Assembly (NCBI GenBank): GCA_947044365.1
Contig: OX345638.1
Location: 1,293,701-1,357,700 of the forward strand
Length of the DNA: 64,000 nucleotides
Source: Petrosia ficiformis
Taxonomy: Eukaryota; Porifera; Demospongiae; Haplosclerida; Petrosiidae
Direction: 5' to 3'
Below, piece by piece: positions 12,701 to 25,182 of this stretch. The first letter of the stretch is position 1, and each line of letters starts with the position of its first letter. Both the position numbers and the translations under genes were made by a program. The notes below the pieces were generated by a model that saw nothing but the letters and a program-made list of their open reading frames with translations, did no database searches and was not told the origin of the DNA.

Positions 12701-15700
12701 ACAGGAAGTAAGTCATGCACAGGTTTAAAGTTCATAATTACATGAATAGTTAAAATGTAATCAGTCAGAGGGGGTTAATATGTCACAAGAAGATGTAATC
12801 ATAAAGATAATCGATAACCATACATTTGTGTAGGTAAGATAGGTATGTAACTATATAAAGTCATGAATATGTATACACGTACATGTATGTACCTGTAACT
12901 ACACCCACATGTACATGTACAGTATATGTATCAAGGGGTGTGGAAATAGTGAGTCAATATTGCCAGACAATATGACTCTTGTCCTGTTCCCCATATACTT
13001 TGTATACAGTTCAGTTTCAATTTACCGGACATTCACTAGATTAATTGGACAATGTCCTGTATGACTAGCTGTTTCTTCACCCCCTTGGAATTTGTTTGCC
13101 AATAAGCACACTACAATAACCCTGTATATCGCCACCTCAAAGTCTTTCAAATTCACGTTTCGCCCATCCCCTCAACAAATTTGAAATCCTACATGTAATT
13201 AGGAACTACAGTGTACATGTACATGTGATGTACATGTAGTGTTATAAAGTAATGGCTGACATTTCAGCTACATACATGTATAATTTAAAGTCTGTTCACA
13301 TTCATGATGTCCTCAAATTTAGGATGTGATGACTTTATACGTACTATAGTGTATAGTTTAATGTCATAAGGTTAATACATGATTATACTGTAACTCAATA
13401 ACTTATATGTACTATAGTGTATAGTTTAATATCATAAGGTTAATACATGATTATACTGTAACTCAATAACTTACATGTATATGTACTATAGTGTATAGTT
13501 TAATATCATAAGGTTAATACATGATTATACTGTAACTCAATAATGAAGCAATGGATTGAAATTTGACATACAGAAAAAAGAATGGGAAGAATTATATGAA
13601 AATGGTACAGGTACAAAGATTGTCTAAACTAAAGTTATGAACATTTTTCTGAGGACAAGGTGAACATGAATGATCTTTAGTAAAGAATTCATTGTTATTA
13701 ATATTTGTGGCCCAATTAAGGAAAACCACACTTGTAAATAAATGTGAACAAACAAATATCACAATACATGTACATGTACATATACATGTACATGTATATG
13801 TACATGTACATGTATATGTACATATACACATGTAGCCTAATAGAGACATAGGATTAATTACTTGAGTGCTTAGGCTTTAGCATATTCAGTACAACCTTAT
13901 AACAAATTTCATATTGATTTTAATACCAATAATGACCAATGCTTTGAAGACAAGATTTAATTCGGAGTCTATCCAACTTTTTAAAAAGGGTTTGCATCCA
14001 AATAGGCTAAAACTGTTTGGTGCTGTGTAAATCCAAGTCATGCCATTACATGTATGTCAATGGTCTACCTGTTTCCTTGGTTACAAGTACTTTTTAAACA
14101 CTCATAGTTAGTACCTCAAACTTAGATGTACACATTACAGCTTATTTAAATGTATATTATTGTTGATAATAAACACTTGAATTACAATTTTAAAAATGTT
14201 ATCTTCAGAAATGTTATGTTAAAAACATGTGTACACATGTATTATAAATAGGGTTGCAACAGATACTAGATTTTGGTATTAAGATATTCACTTACTTTAA
14301 CGAACAAATATCCGGATATTCGCTTGCTTTCAGACATAACTGTGAAATATCAAATATTAGCTCACCATATTGCTGTAACCAAATGCTATAGATGTTTATA
14401 ATAACAACCAAAAGTTTTTAAAAACTATCTATTCAGTACTCTGTAGCAAGCTGGTAACACGAAGTAAGCAACTTCTCCTGCAGCCATTTTATTGCAATTC
14501 TAATTTCTGCACATGTACAAGTGTTAAACAAATATCCGAATGCTAAAAATACATTTAAATACTAAAATGATGAGTGAATATCCGAACAGAGCAAATATTT
14601 GTTGCAGCACTAATAATTGTGTACTAATACTATGTACTTTCAGACACTCCCTCAAACTACATGTACATGAGGCAACTCTCATTTTCATTCTTCCATTGCA
14701 TCAGGTGTCTTTCTTTCTTTCTTTCTTTCTACATCTCCGATAACATCCTGTATATGCTTAGGTTTGGTGTTGGTGTCTTTGGTGGTTTCATTACCCCGGC
14801 CTTCACCTAATGCCTAGTGTCAAGTTAGCCTGTTCATACAGGCGTATGAGATGTTTGATTCGGACCCTGCCAGCTGAGCTGCCTTGGTAGCTCAGTTGGT
14901 AGAGCATCTATCCGGAGTACAGAGTGTCGTGGGTTCGAATCCCACCTGAGGCAACTCTCATTTTCATTTTTCCATTGCCTCAGGTGTCTTTCTTTCTTTC
15001 TTTCTTTCTACATTTCCGATAACATCATGTACATGTATTACAGCTTATTTCTATTATCGTGTAATGATAAACACCATTTGAATTATGATTAATAAAGTTG
15101 TTGAAGAGCTTGTACACATGTACTGTACAAATATGCACTTGAATAGTTTCTTTAATGTAACTACACATAATTGGACTTTCTACACATGTACATGTACATG
15201 TAAGTACTTGGACTTACATGTACATGTACATGACTACATGTAAGTACTTGGACTTACATGTACATGTATACTTCAGGCCATAACTACATGTACATGCAGG
15301 TACCGAAGTCCATGCCATGTCGCTATGACAAATGGTTACATGTACAATGTAGGTACTGAAATCCATGCCATGTCACTATGACAAATGTTTGTTTACATGT
15401 ACTGTACATGTATACTTCAGGCCACAGTCACACACCATGTCACTGTAACAAAAACATATCCATTTCCTTGGTTACAAGTATACACATTAAAGCACTCAGT
15501 ACCTCAAACTAAATGCATATACAGTATATTGTAAATGAATTATGAACCAGTTTACTAAAAACACTCTATTATGTAAATTGTGGATATTGTGTTAAAAGAG
15601 TTTATGTATATACATGTACATGTATATGTATATATATACATTTAGTACTTCTATACATGTAAGTACATGTACTTTTATGTACTTGGACTTATGTACTACA

Positions 15701-16744
15701 GAAATACAGGTGCTTGACAATTGGCAAGTCTGTACTTTGATCCCAATATCAGGTGATCAAAATACAATGTAGACAGTTACCAATGAACATATACTGTACT
15801 ATATTTATAAGATACATCACTCAAGTTTTCTTTTCATCACATTTAAGTTATTATAGAATCACAAACACAAAACTCACCTTTGTTTCACTTTCTCGGACAA
15901 GGAATTCTCCATCCCGTCCCTCACTTGTCAATTTTCTCTCGGCATCTTTTCTAGCCATTTTACCATAATACCAAGGTTCGTGTGCAAATGGCGGAGCACT
16001 CCCTTGAGCCAAACTTACTCCAGGGGATCCAAACAATGGGGAGGTTTGTACAGGATGATGTCCCATGGGTTTTGAATCAGGTAAAATATCAACATAATTA
16101 CGTGGAATCAAACCCATTGTCTTGTCTGACTTACGAGCTTCCCACCATTCCGGGTCGTCCACAGGTTGGTCAGTGATTTCTAAAATATCACCACTGCTAA
16201 ACGCTAATTCTTCTGGATTTCCAGAGTTGAAAGAGTAAAGAGCTCTCACTACACATATAACAGGCTTATCTATTTGAGGTTGTGAAGATTGGATCGCTTG
16301 TGGTGGTAACTCTTCGACATAGTTAAAAGGAAACCATCCTATCCTATTCCCACATCTACCTCTCCACCAGCCATCTTGTTCCTTCTCTAATACTATCAGA
16401 TTATCACCTTTTTCTAATCCTAGTTCATCTTCTCTCTTAGCAGCGTAACGATACTTGGCTACAGCCGGTATATTCAGAAAAGGTCCATTAGATGTTTTTA
16501 CCAGATCAGTCTGTTGATACATACCTAGGGGCTCATCGGGTGTTGGTCGAATTTGTACTGATACAGCTGGTAATTCATTTACATAATTACAAGGGACTAA
16601 TCCCTGACCTCCTCTATCGTTGTGAACTTTCCACCATGATCCTTCGGAGTCCAAGATAGTTAGTTGATCGTTTTTTCTAATTGTTAATTCTTCTCTATCC
16701 ACAGCGTCATAGTCATAAATAGCTACACACCGTCTTCTTGCCAT
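6716..16744 (-). CDS. NCK1: NCK adaptor protein (SH3-SH3-SH3-SH2)
   Basis: Two exons (minus): 15878-16744 and 6716-6919, joined in phase 0, giving 356 residues (human NCK1 377). NCK links phosphotyrosine on receptors, through its SH2 domain, to actin regulators bound by its SH3 domains, in the cytoplasm. SH3-1 about residues 5-58 (AIYDYD, SWWKV, VPCNYV); SH3-2 95-146 (AKYRYA, DGWWRG, FPFNYV); SH3-3 167-221 (ALYSFN, EWWEA, IPRNYV); SH2 258-350 with FLVRES, whose Arg284 binds phosphate, and YGIGQRKFDSMDELIQHY after the splice. The only intron, about 8.96 kb, falls directly after FLVRESETK inside SH2. The ATG at 16744 is the first in frame; an upstream TTG extension is ignored. One NCK is present, so it may predate the NCK1/NCK2 split. 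Divergent from MED14. Confidence 0.95.
7484..7925. repeat. Minisatellite, about 80-85 bp unit, in NCK intron
   Basis: Five to six copies of a unit containing CTCCCTCCATCCTTGAGTAT and AGAAGGGAATAATATATCTT. The first copy is divergent and the last is shortened by a deletion. Confidence 0.85.
7980..8136. repeat. Two-copy direct repeat in NCK intron
   Basis: A unit of about 70 bp starting near TATGGCTGTGTTTATGCATT occurs twice in tandem with small indels. The preceding NCK intron sequence, 6920-7480, shows no recognisable element. Confidence 0.7.
8215..8670 (+). mobile_element. Dispersed repeat family L, longest copy
   Basis: About 450 bp closely related to 57050-57410; its 3' part also matches 28035-28205. 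Shared landmarks are GTGTCCACTTGCGCGAGTAT, GTAGAAACTGGAACTAATAG and AATCATAGGGATACTTTTTT. A small foldback ATGGCCCGTAGGGCCAT lies near 8241. No coding capacity; it could be a solo LTR or a long SINE. Confidence 0.65.
8676..8854 (+). mobile_element. MITE family A, copy 1
   Basis: One of seven related copies in the window. The consensus carries terminal inverted repeats close to AGTGTTTTTGATAAGCTCAT and its complement. Inside are GGCCCAAAGAG, TTATATTGTCACTAACAGCA, TTGTTAATTGGCTCAAGATG and TTGAGCCAATTTGGCCCATG. This copy lacks the CTTATTTGGCACTGCACAG segment. Confidence 0.75.
9095..9252. repeat. CAGCCACAATGGCTTAGAA short tandem repeat
   Basis: Five to six copies of CAGCCACAATGGCTTAGAAA with variable spacers. 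The same motif occurs once, inverted, near 2845. Confidence 0.75.
9530..9727. mobile_element. MITE family C, copy 1
   Basis: About 200 bp bounded by inverted repeats GTATATGACAATAAAA... and ...TTTTATTGACATATAC, with an internal CAGTAATTACTGTCTCACTA and matching inverted sequence. Other copies lie at 20430-20618 and 39631-39845. Confidence 0.75.
9877..10098. repeat. 48-bp minisatellite in NCK intron
   Basis: About 4.5 nearly identical copies of a unit with TTAACATTAATACACACTAA and ATGATTTCGCTAGTATTTAT. An isolated partial MITE-B end (TTAGTGTTGTTTTAGTTAAT) lies just upstream at about 9770. Confidence 0.85.
10588..10816 (+). mobile_element. MITE family A, copy 2, broken by another insertion
   Basis: The forward part runs from GATAAGCTCATATGG at 10680 to GTTAATTGGTTCAAG at about 10816. 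The expected second half is replaced by a family-I element. Upstream, 10588-10636 is an inverted fragment of the same family, so at least two copies met here. Confidence 0.65.
10818..10935 (+). mobile_element. Family I element, left part only
   Basis: Begins CAGGCTTTCATTTAG, a terminal inverted repeat seen complete at 34067-34424. The first about 118 bp match that copy, including CAAGGGGGGGCAAAAGTTGA. The sequence then runs into a minisatellite and the right end is missing. Confidence 0.7.
10925..11272. repeat. GGAGGGTGTACAGGGTACAT minisatellite
   Basis: About eleven copies of a GTAGGAGGGTGTACAGGGTA unit with variable ATACATGTACATG spacers (20-36 bp), giving artificial open frames on both strands. 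It appears to have grown from the GTGTGGGGGCATGTAGGAGG stretch inside the family-I element. Confidence 0.85.
11422..11560. mobile_element. Small MITE (family H), single copy
   Basis: Ends GTCCAGTGTTACCTA and TAGGCAACACAGGAC form imperfect 15-bp inverted repeats (13 of 15) around about 110 bp. Sub-terminal inner arms (CAGTCCTCAGGATTG, AGGACAGTCCTGAG) add further self-complementarity. Confidence 0.55.
11630..11812 (-). mobile_element. MITE family A, copy 3
   Basis: Inverted copy containing CATCTTGAGCCAATTAACAA, GCTGTTAGTGACAATATAAT, TGGCCCAAAGAGAG and CTGTGCAGTGCCAAATAAGA. The ends are degraded. Confidence 0.7.
12058..12670. repeat. ACATAGACACACAAAGACAAGAT minisatellite
   Basis: About 25 copies of a 22-24 bp unit (ACACACAAAGACAAGATACA type) with a higher-order block of about 180 bp repeated twice (12280-12460 resembles 12470-12640). 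It produces long artificial minus-strand frames rich in Cys, Val and Leu. Confidence 0.85.
12932..13088 (-). mobile_element. MITE family G, copy 1
   Basis: About 155 bp with inverted ends CAAGGGGTGTGGAAATAG and a degraded CACCCCCTTGG. It is closely related, in inverse orientation, to 22114-22278. The internal TTTACCGGACATTCACTAGA is shared. Confidence 0.7.
13286..13680 (+). mobile_element. MITE family D, copy 1, with internal tandem repeat
   Basis: Ends AAAGTCTGTTCACATTCATG and TGAACATGAATGATCTTTAG are inverted repeats. Inside, a unit of 65-85 bp carrying GTACTATAGTGTATAGTTTA and ATACATGATTATACTGTAAC is present three times. Copies with other repeat numbers lie at 18668-19143 (five) and 51656-51910 (one). 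Confidence 0.75.
14249..14612 (+). mobile_element. hAT-like MITE family J, copy 1
   Basis: About 365 bp starting AGGGTTGCAACAGATA and ending TATTTGTTGCAGCACT. It shares AATATTAGCTCACCATATTG and ATAGATGTTTATAATAACAA with 60405-60775. Ends with GTTGCAAC next to ATATCCGAAT motifs suggest a hAT-type non-autonomous element. Confidence 0.6.
14664..14757 (+). mobile_element. SINE family S2, tail fragment
   Basis: GAGGCAACTCTCATTTTCAT, then TCAGGTGTC, a (TTTC)4 run and CTACATCTCCGATAACATC. The same tail is repeated 220 bp downstream with a tRNA-like head, so this is the 3' piece of an older copy. Confidence 0.6.
14881..15035 (+). mobile_element. tRNA-derived SINE family S2, full copy
   Basis: The head 14881-14953 folds as a 73-nt tRNA: acceptor GCCTTGG/CTGAGGC, D arm GCTC/GAGC, T arm GTGGG-TTCGAAT-CCCAC and discriminator A. 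The anticodon loop CCGGAGT would give GGA (Ser). However position 33 is C, not U, the anticodon stem has an A-C mismatch, and the long variable arm of Ser tRNAs is missing, so it is not a working tRNA-Ser. The tail is CAACTCTCATTTTC, a (CTTT)n run and ATTTCCGATAACATCATGTA. Related pieces: 49677-49797 and 52264-52391 (inverted). Confidence 0.7.
15175..15700. repeat. ACTTACATGTACATG-rich stretch in NCK intron
   Basis: Irregular repeats of ACTTGGACTTACATGTACAT and CATGCCATGTCACTATGACA, the latter three to four times in degraded form. No element ends could be defined. Confidence 0.6.
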
Positions 16745-16986
16745 TATCGCCTCTCCCCGCTCCAAACTTCCTTTTTTAGTCAAAATGTATTTAAAGCTGC
16801 AGGTGGTCTGGAAAACTATATATATATATACTGAAAGTAAACGTTAAGAGCTACCACCCTTTCTCTGTGTGGGAAAGGATATCGTATATCTCCGTAATCT
16901 TAAAACAATTTAATAAGGCCTTAAGGCCTTAAGGGTGTAACTTTAGGGGTGTGGTCGAGTGTGTGTTTAGTGACTTTGGGGATGTG
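16745..16986. promoter_or_regulatory. Shared divergent promoter, NCK / MED14
   Basis: 242 bp between the two ATGs. It contains an alternating TA run at 16817-16830 and a self-complementary TTAAGGCCTTAAGGCCTTAA at about 16913-16935. A GGGTGTGGTC motif lies near the MED14 start. No CAAT or canonical initiator could be assigned. Confidence 0.5.
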
Positions 16987-19900
16987 ATGGAGAACTCTGT
17001 GCAGCTTTCATCATTGCTTGATTCTATTTTACAGAAAGCTTATGGTGATCTTACTAACCTAACTGAATTGTGAGATAATTGATTCTGTTAATTAATTTAT
17101 TACCAATTTTTTTTCTAAAATAGACTTCCTCGTAAAACTGATGTAGACAGGTGAGTCACGTGATTATAATGTAATAGATATTCTATTACTTTGTATTTGA
17201 AACAGGAAATTGGAAATTGTTCAGTATGCTCGTCAAACAAGACAATTGTTGATACGTCTTCTTGCACTAGTGAAATGGACTAAAATATCGGACCCAGTTC
17301 AGCGTTGTGCTGTTAGTAGTCTGACAATGGAATACTGGATGGGTTGATTGGTTGATGGATAGATATAGAATGCTGTGGACATATGGATAGATTAAATTAT
17401 GGATTAAATATATGATAGCACTGGTCAGATGAAAAGTGGAAGATTGACACACATGTTGTATATAGGTAGATGGATGGATTGATAAATGGATGACAGAATG
17501 GATTGATGGATGGATGAATGGATGGATGAATGGATGGATGAATGGATGGATGAATAGATGGTTGGAAGGATGGATGAATGGATGGATGAATTGATGATGG
17601 ACGGAAGGATGGATGGATGATTGAATGGATGAATGGATCAATGGATGAATGAATGGATGAATAGATGGATGGAAGGATGGATGGATGGATGGATAGAAGG
17701 ATGGATGGATGAATGGATGGATGAATAGATGGTTGGAAGGATGGATGAATGGATGGATGAATTGATGATGGACGGAAGGATGGATGGGTTGATGAATGGA
17801 TGGATGGATGGATGGATGAATAGATGGTTGGAAGGATGGATGAATGGATGGATGGAAGGATGAATTGATGATGGACGGAAGGATGGATGGATGAATGAAT
17901 GGATGAATGGATGAATGAATGGATGAACAGATGGATGGATGGATGGCTAGATAGAAGGATGGATGGATGAATGGATGGATGAATGGATGAATGGATGGAT
18001 GGATAGATAGAAGGATGGATGGATGAATGGGTTGATGAATGGGTTGATGGATGGATGGATGAATGGATGGATGAATAGATGGTTGGAAGGATGGATGGAT
18101 GGATGAATGAATGGATGAATGGATGGATAGATAGATAGAAGGATGGATGGATGAATGGGTTGATGGATGGATGGATGAATGGGTTGATGGATGGATGGAT
18201 GAATGGATGGATGAATGGATGAATGGATGAATGGGTTGATGGATGGATGGATGGATGGATGGATGAATGGATGGATGAATGGATGAATGGATGGATGGAT
18301 AGATAGAAGGATGGATGGATGAATGGGTTGATGGATGGATGGATGGATGGATGGATGAATGGATGGATGGATGAATGGATGGATGAATAGATGGTTGGAA
18401 GGATGGATGGATGGAGATGAAGTGATTAATGAATGGGTTTATAGATAGATGGGTGGGTAGATGGATAAATGATTAGATAGACAGAAGGAGGGATATATTT
18501 GTGTTTTCTTGTAAATTAAAATGGAAGTGTATTATATATTTATAATTGTAGGAAGTCTCAACACAAATTGATCATCATTCATGGGTCTTTGTCAACACAG
18601 CTGATGAGCTCGCTACTCTAGCCAGGAATACTCTACAACAAGCTGGGTAAGATTATATACATGTACACTAAAGTCATTCACGTTCACCATTTTCATATAA
18701 GAGTCCTTCCCATTCTTTTTTGTGTTTGTCAAATTTCAATCTATTGCTTCATTATTGAGTTACAGTATAATCATGTATTAACCTTATGACATTAAACTAT
18801 ACACTATAGTACATATAAGTTATTGAGTTACAGTATAATCATGTATTAATCTTATGACATTAAACTATACACTATAGTACATATAAGTTATTGAGTTACA
18901 GTATAATCATGTATTAACCTTATGACATTAAACTATACACTATAGTACATATAAGTTATTGAGTTCCAGTATAATCATGTATTAACCTTATGACATTAAA
19001 CTATACACTATATTACATATAAGTTATTGAGTTACAGTATAATCATGTATTAACCTTATGACATTAATGTATACATTATATATTACATTTCAAAGTCATC
19101 ACATCATAATTTTGAGGACATCATGAATGTGAACAGACTTTAGTGTTGTTTTAGTGTGAGAATAATGACCGCTTTTAGTTATAGTTATAGTATGACTAGT
19201 TTCTCACAATTTATTTCAGTAACTAACATTAGGTTTTAGTTTTAGTTATTGACTAAAAGTGTCATTATTATTACATTACATTTTTCATAGTTATTACAGT
19301 TGGAGTGTACTTTAGTTATAGATATAATTACATGTAACTAAAAGGGGATTTAGTTATAATTATAGTATGACTAGTTTCTCACAATTTATTACAGTTGGAG
19401 TGTACTTTAGTTATAGATATAATTACATGTAACTAAAAGGGGATTTAGTTATAATTATAGTATGACTAGTTTCTCACAATTTATTACAGTTGGAGTGTAC
19501 TTTAGTTATAGATATAATTACATGTAACTAAAAGGGGATTTAGTTATAATTATAGTATGACTAGTTTCTCACAATTTATTACAGTTGGAGTGTACTTTAG
19601 TTATAGTTATAATTACATGTAATTAAAAGGGGATTTAGTTATAGTTACAGTTAACTAAAACAACACTAATGTACATGTACATGTACTGTACATGTCATTC
19701 CTTGTCTCCAACCCCCAAGTCCTTAGTTGGCAAGAGCAAGTTTCAGAATTTAGTGAATGCTCCCTCTCCCACATAATGAAACCGTGTAACAGACTCATTA
19801 TTAATGGTTTTATTTCGTTTTTAGAATGCCAAATTTCAGTCTTGCTCCAGCAGTTGATGTCCTTACAATGGGTGCTTACCCACGTCTACCGACATGTATT

Positions 19901-22900
19901 CGTGACAGGATTATCCCACCTCTCCCTCTTACTGTACAAGAGAACCAGGAAGTGTTTCGTCTTCTGAACAGTGTTATTAGATTTCGCTTATCTCATGAAG
20001 TCCTGCCCACAAATATCACAATAACATCTATTAGTAAGGATATTTATATAGTCAAGAGGATTTCATATAGGATTGTATCTTGAGGGGAGGGGGTGGGGGA
20101 GGGAGGGGGAGGGGGAGGGGACAGCACATGTCATCTGTTAACTTTTGCTAACATCAAGTGGTAATGTACCTGAACTGTTTGTAGAGACTTTAGAAATATT
20201 TAGTGAAAATAATAGATATAATGAATTTTGATTTTGTGCACATGATGTATGGAGCTGTTAAGTTAAATTTGGTCTGAATCTAGCGAGAGTGCGTGGGTGT
20301 GTATGGAACCCTGCTCAACATGTACATGTATATTGTGTGTTTTATAACGGATTCAGTTGTTACTACATATCAGGATAGTAGCTACTATATATTTAGCCTA
20401 ACAAACTACATGTACATGTAGCATATAAAATATATGTCAATAAAATGTCATCATACATTACTTTACAATAATTACTTATTTCTACTGTCAGTATAGTACT
20501 ATCTCACTACTGCAGTGTTGAGTATACTAATTACCGTCAAAACTACTGTTGAACTACTGTAGTGTAAAATGAAACTGCTAAGTAATTAATATGTTGACAT
20601 TTTATTGACATATACTGTACTTACTTGTATACAAACCACAGAATACATTCTGTCATGCATGAGTCACAATATTATTATATAACCTTATATACATGTAACT
20701 ATACCATATATAACATCTTGATTCATTCCACGAGAAATGAACACCAGGAAACACTAAACATACTAAGCTACTTTGTCGTATAGGAATAATGATTGTATTT
20801 ATAGTGTGGTATGATATGGTATAAGTATTTTAGTAGTTGTAAAGTATACAGGGTTATATTAGGATGTATAATAAAATCGTGACTCAGAGCATGAAATTAT
20901 TGTATTCTGTGGTTTGTATGCAGTTTGTGAGAATATACATGTACATGTACATATACATATACATATACATGTACATGTACAGTAGCTACATAATACTGAA
21001 ACAACCAAATTCCCTATCAGTTGTACATTGTGTAAAACATGCAATGTACATGTACATACATGTATACATGTACATGTACAGTAGCTACATAATACTGAAA
21101 CAACCAAATTCCCTATCAGTTGTACATTGTGTAAAACATGCAATGTACATGTACATATACATATACATATACATGTACATGTACAGTAGCTACATAATAC
21201 TGAAACAACCAAATTCCCTATCAGTTGTACATTGTGTAAAACATACAATGTACATGTACATATACAGTACATGTACATATACATTTACATGTACATATAC
21301 ATATACATTAGTGTTGTTTTAGTGAACTACATATGTATAACTACAACTAAAACCACTTTTAGTGAGGTATTTTGTCTTTTAGTTAACTAAACTATAACTC
21401 AATTACATGTCTACTGCAATTACTGTAACTAACTAAAATGAAAATTGGCTAATAATGGGCATTTTTTCATGTAGTTAGTTACCTAAAACTAAAATCCTTT
21501 TAGTAAGCCGAATATTATTTTAGTTTATTAAACTATAACTAAAACTAAATGTTTGAGAAACCAGGCATACTATAACTAAAAGTAGTCATTATTGTCAAAC
21601 TAAAACAACAATAAATTTATACATGTACGTACGTGTATATATACATATACATTTACATGTACATGTACATGTTGACCATACTATTTCTAGTCTGTGTCTT
21701 TTCTATTCATTGTGCCCTTCAAACATCTTTAAGGACTGATAGAGTACCAAATAGTTACATTGGTACATGTACAATGTATGTACATGTATATGTGTATGGA
21801 TAGATAGATAGATTACCAGAAAAACACATGACAATTACAAATATATGTATATCACATTACGAAGCGATTATCGAATACATGTATTTTGGTATTAATATAT
21901 ATATACCTTTTCAGATAAGGGGCGTGTCACTCTCAGAGTTCCATACGAATTTGAAGTAGTATTGACTGTTGTTGGAGATGACATTACGTTGCCATGGCGA
22001 CTGTTAGAATTGAGAATACTAGTGGGTGAAGCATTACCAGGTATGATAACTATATGGATTACATGTAGTTACAACACGACTCTTGTTATGTATTCATGTA
22101 CATGTAAATATAACCAGGGGTGTGGAAGCAGCCAGTCATACAGGACATTGTCCAGTAAATCTAGTGAATGTCCGGTAAATTGAAACTGAACTGTATACAA
22201 ATTATATGGGAGCAGGACAAGAGTGATGAAAATAGGTCAAAATGTCCGCCAGTTGGCTTGCTATTTCCACACCCCTGGATGTAGCCAAACTCCCTTTTTA
22301 TAAGATGTTGTGAACTTGTGATATTTAGTTAATGAAACTATAACTAAATTATATGTCTATTGTTTATAACCACAACTGAACCTAAATTGAAATTTATAAA
22401 ATTAATTTCACAAATGACTGGTTTCAGATTTCTCTTCACTTACATGTACATGTACATATATAGTGAGTGCAAAGTTGTAATTTTAGTAAGTATGTACTAA
22501 TATTTCCTCATTTTAAACAGGAAACTAACTGTCAAGATGGAGCATTTGTTGCTCTTCCAATACCTAGTTTAGTAGGCTGCCTTCCTGTAGAAAGATTTTT
22601 GACTGATATGCAAATACCATAGTGATACAATACTTAATAATGAGACTTGACTGACCTTTACGAGGTTATGCCTATAATTCATATACAGATATTATAGGCA
22701 ACTAAAACTGCCTATACCTATACCTATACCTATATATACATATGTTCACTCCTTTTTCTGGTATAATTATGTTCATGTGTATCACTAATTTTTAGCACTG
22801 TTCTATTATACTCAGTGTAATCTTCCTCCACTCATTACATAGGTTCTCCTGTACTAGTTACACAACATCAGTCATTTTATCTTCATCAGATGATACAATC

Positions 22901-25150
22901 CCGTTTGTGTGCTGAAGACGGATCTCTTAGTGACCTCTTTCATCTTCTACATCACTTTTGTCTTTCTTTACAACTTGACTGTCTTCACTCTCAGGTGGGT
23001 GCCGTCAGGGTGTGGTATTTTGGATCATATCTAAGTGGGAGTAGTCAAATTAATTGTGTGAAATAAAGATGCCTGGTTTATGTAACCAGTTTGTTATTTG
23101 TGGTAGGGTATACAACACATACATATACAATGTACATGTACATCAGTTTTTTTGATAAAATCATATGGTGCACCGTTGGCCCATGATTATTATCACTAAC
23201 AGTATTAACTATTAGTTAATTGGCTCAAGATGTACTCTAATTTACGCACACACTAATCATTTTTGAGCCAATTTGGCCCAAGCTTCAAAAGTTATCAAAA
23301 ACTCTGGAGTACATGTAGGGATGTTTTAGTATGACAAAAATGACTGATGTTGTTTTAGTTTGACAATAATGACTACTTTAGTTATAGTATGCCTGGTTTC
23401 TCAAACATTTAGTTAGTTATAGTTTAGTTAACTAAAAGTCACAATGCATTACTAAAATGGTTTTAGTTAACTAACTGAAAGTACCCATTATTAGCCAATT
23501 TTCATTTTAGTTAGTTATAGTTATTACAGTAGACTTGTAATTTAGTTATAGTTTCATTAACTAAATGTCACAATACGGGTACCTTACTAAAAAGGGTTTT
23601 AGTTATAACAACACTAATTAATAGAGAGAGAGAGGAAACCTGAGATCCCCTCCTTAAAATCATGTATTATCATATACATGTACATGTACATGTACTTGTA
23701 CATGTACTTGTACATGTACTTGTACAGAATAAACAATAGGTCAGCTGTAAATACAAACATTAGTAATGGAGTGGGCAATACACACATGTAGATGGTGCTT
23801 TCATTAACGTTTACTTGTACAGTTGTACCAATTTGCAAGGCCACTCCCTCTCTTTTTCTACAGATGTAGTTCTGTTAATTAATGGGTGTGGATTTAACTA
23901 ATTATATATAACATTTATATTATAATTATATACTGTATTAAGGGGTGTGGTTTTGATTGCATGGTTTTAATATTTTGTAGGTGGAGCGATTAAGGGGTGT
24001 GGTTTTGATTGCATGGTTTTAATATTTTGTAGGTGGAGCGATTAAGGGGTGTGGTTTTGATTGCATGGTTTTAATATTTTGTAGGTGGAGCGATTAAGTG
24101 TTGCTGTATGTGGTATTTATATTAAAATTGAGGAATATTTTCCTGGTCAACAACTGAAACTGGGTTACTGGCGAAGTAGTGCCCTCACTGAATTCATGCC
24201 TGCCTTTCTACTCAATGAAAGTAAGTCTATATAAATGACAAGGATGGATGGACAGACAGACAGACAGATGGACAGACTGATGGACAGATGGATGGGTGAA
24301 TCATGTTGTAAACTCGCAACTCTTCCAGCTAAGAGGAAAATAACTGTACATACCAGAGTTTTTGAAGCTTGGGCCAAATTGGCTCAAAATGGTTAGTGTG
24401 TGTACCACTGAGAATACATCTTGAGCCAATTAACTAAGAGTTAATGCTGTTAGTGACAATATAATCATAATTAACTGTGCCACTGGCCCAAAGAGAGAAC
24501 CGTGCAGTGCCAAATAAGAAGCCCTCTTTAGCCAATGGTGCACCATATGAGCTTATCAAAAACACTGGTATGTACACATGTAATACAATTATTTAAGAAT
24601 ATTTTTATTTTTAATTGATAGTAGGAACATGTCCCAAATTGACAATGTCTGTAGATCCTCATTCATCAAGCCATCCATTTGTCACTACTCATGAACCCCC
24701 TCTACCTCATGGTGTCTCGTTATCAATCCATCCACACAATTTATCGCTACAAGAACTTCTTGTACAGTGTGTCCGTGTGAGATCTTTAACACTTCTCAAA
24801 GAGTTTGCCGAAATTTTCAAAGGCACCTCATGGGAGCAGTACGGTAAATACACATAATCATGTGATCCTATAATAATTAATGACACATTTCCTTGTAGTT
24901 GAACTACTCCAAAATCCACCTTGTCTTTCAATCACTCTTGACACTCCCCTCTCTACTGATGTACTTCTTCTATCTGTGGACAGTAGAATCGGCCATATTG
25001 TTGCTAGTCTTGAGGCTGATAAACAGTCCACCAATGAAGTGATTAAAGTCCTCCAACAAATTGAGAAAGAAGCTGTTAATAATCAAAATTCATTACCTAA
25101 TCTGCTTGGAATCTTAAAGTTAGCTTTTTGTGTGAATTTACGTTTGTGTA

Positions 25151-25182
<32 letters not shown>

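Noticed and set aside
14881..14953. A functional tRNA-Ser(GGA) gene
   Set aside because: C at position 33, a mismatch in the anticodon stem and no long variable arm, and the sequence is followed by a SINE tail found at other loci.
22520..22620. Exon-like block after TTTAAACAG with a sense-looking frame [14 protein letters not shown]
   Set aside because: In the phase required between MED14 exons 6 and 7 it meets TAA at once, while exon 6 joins directly and correctly to 22843. Possibly a decayed exon or chance.
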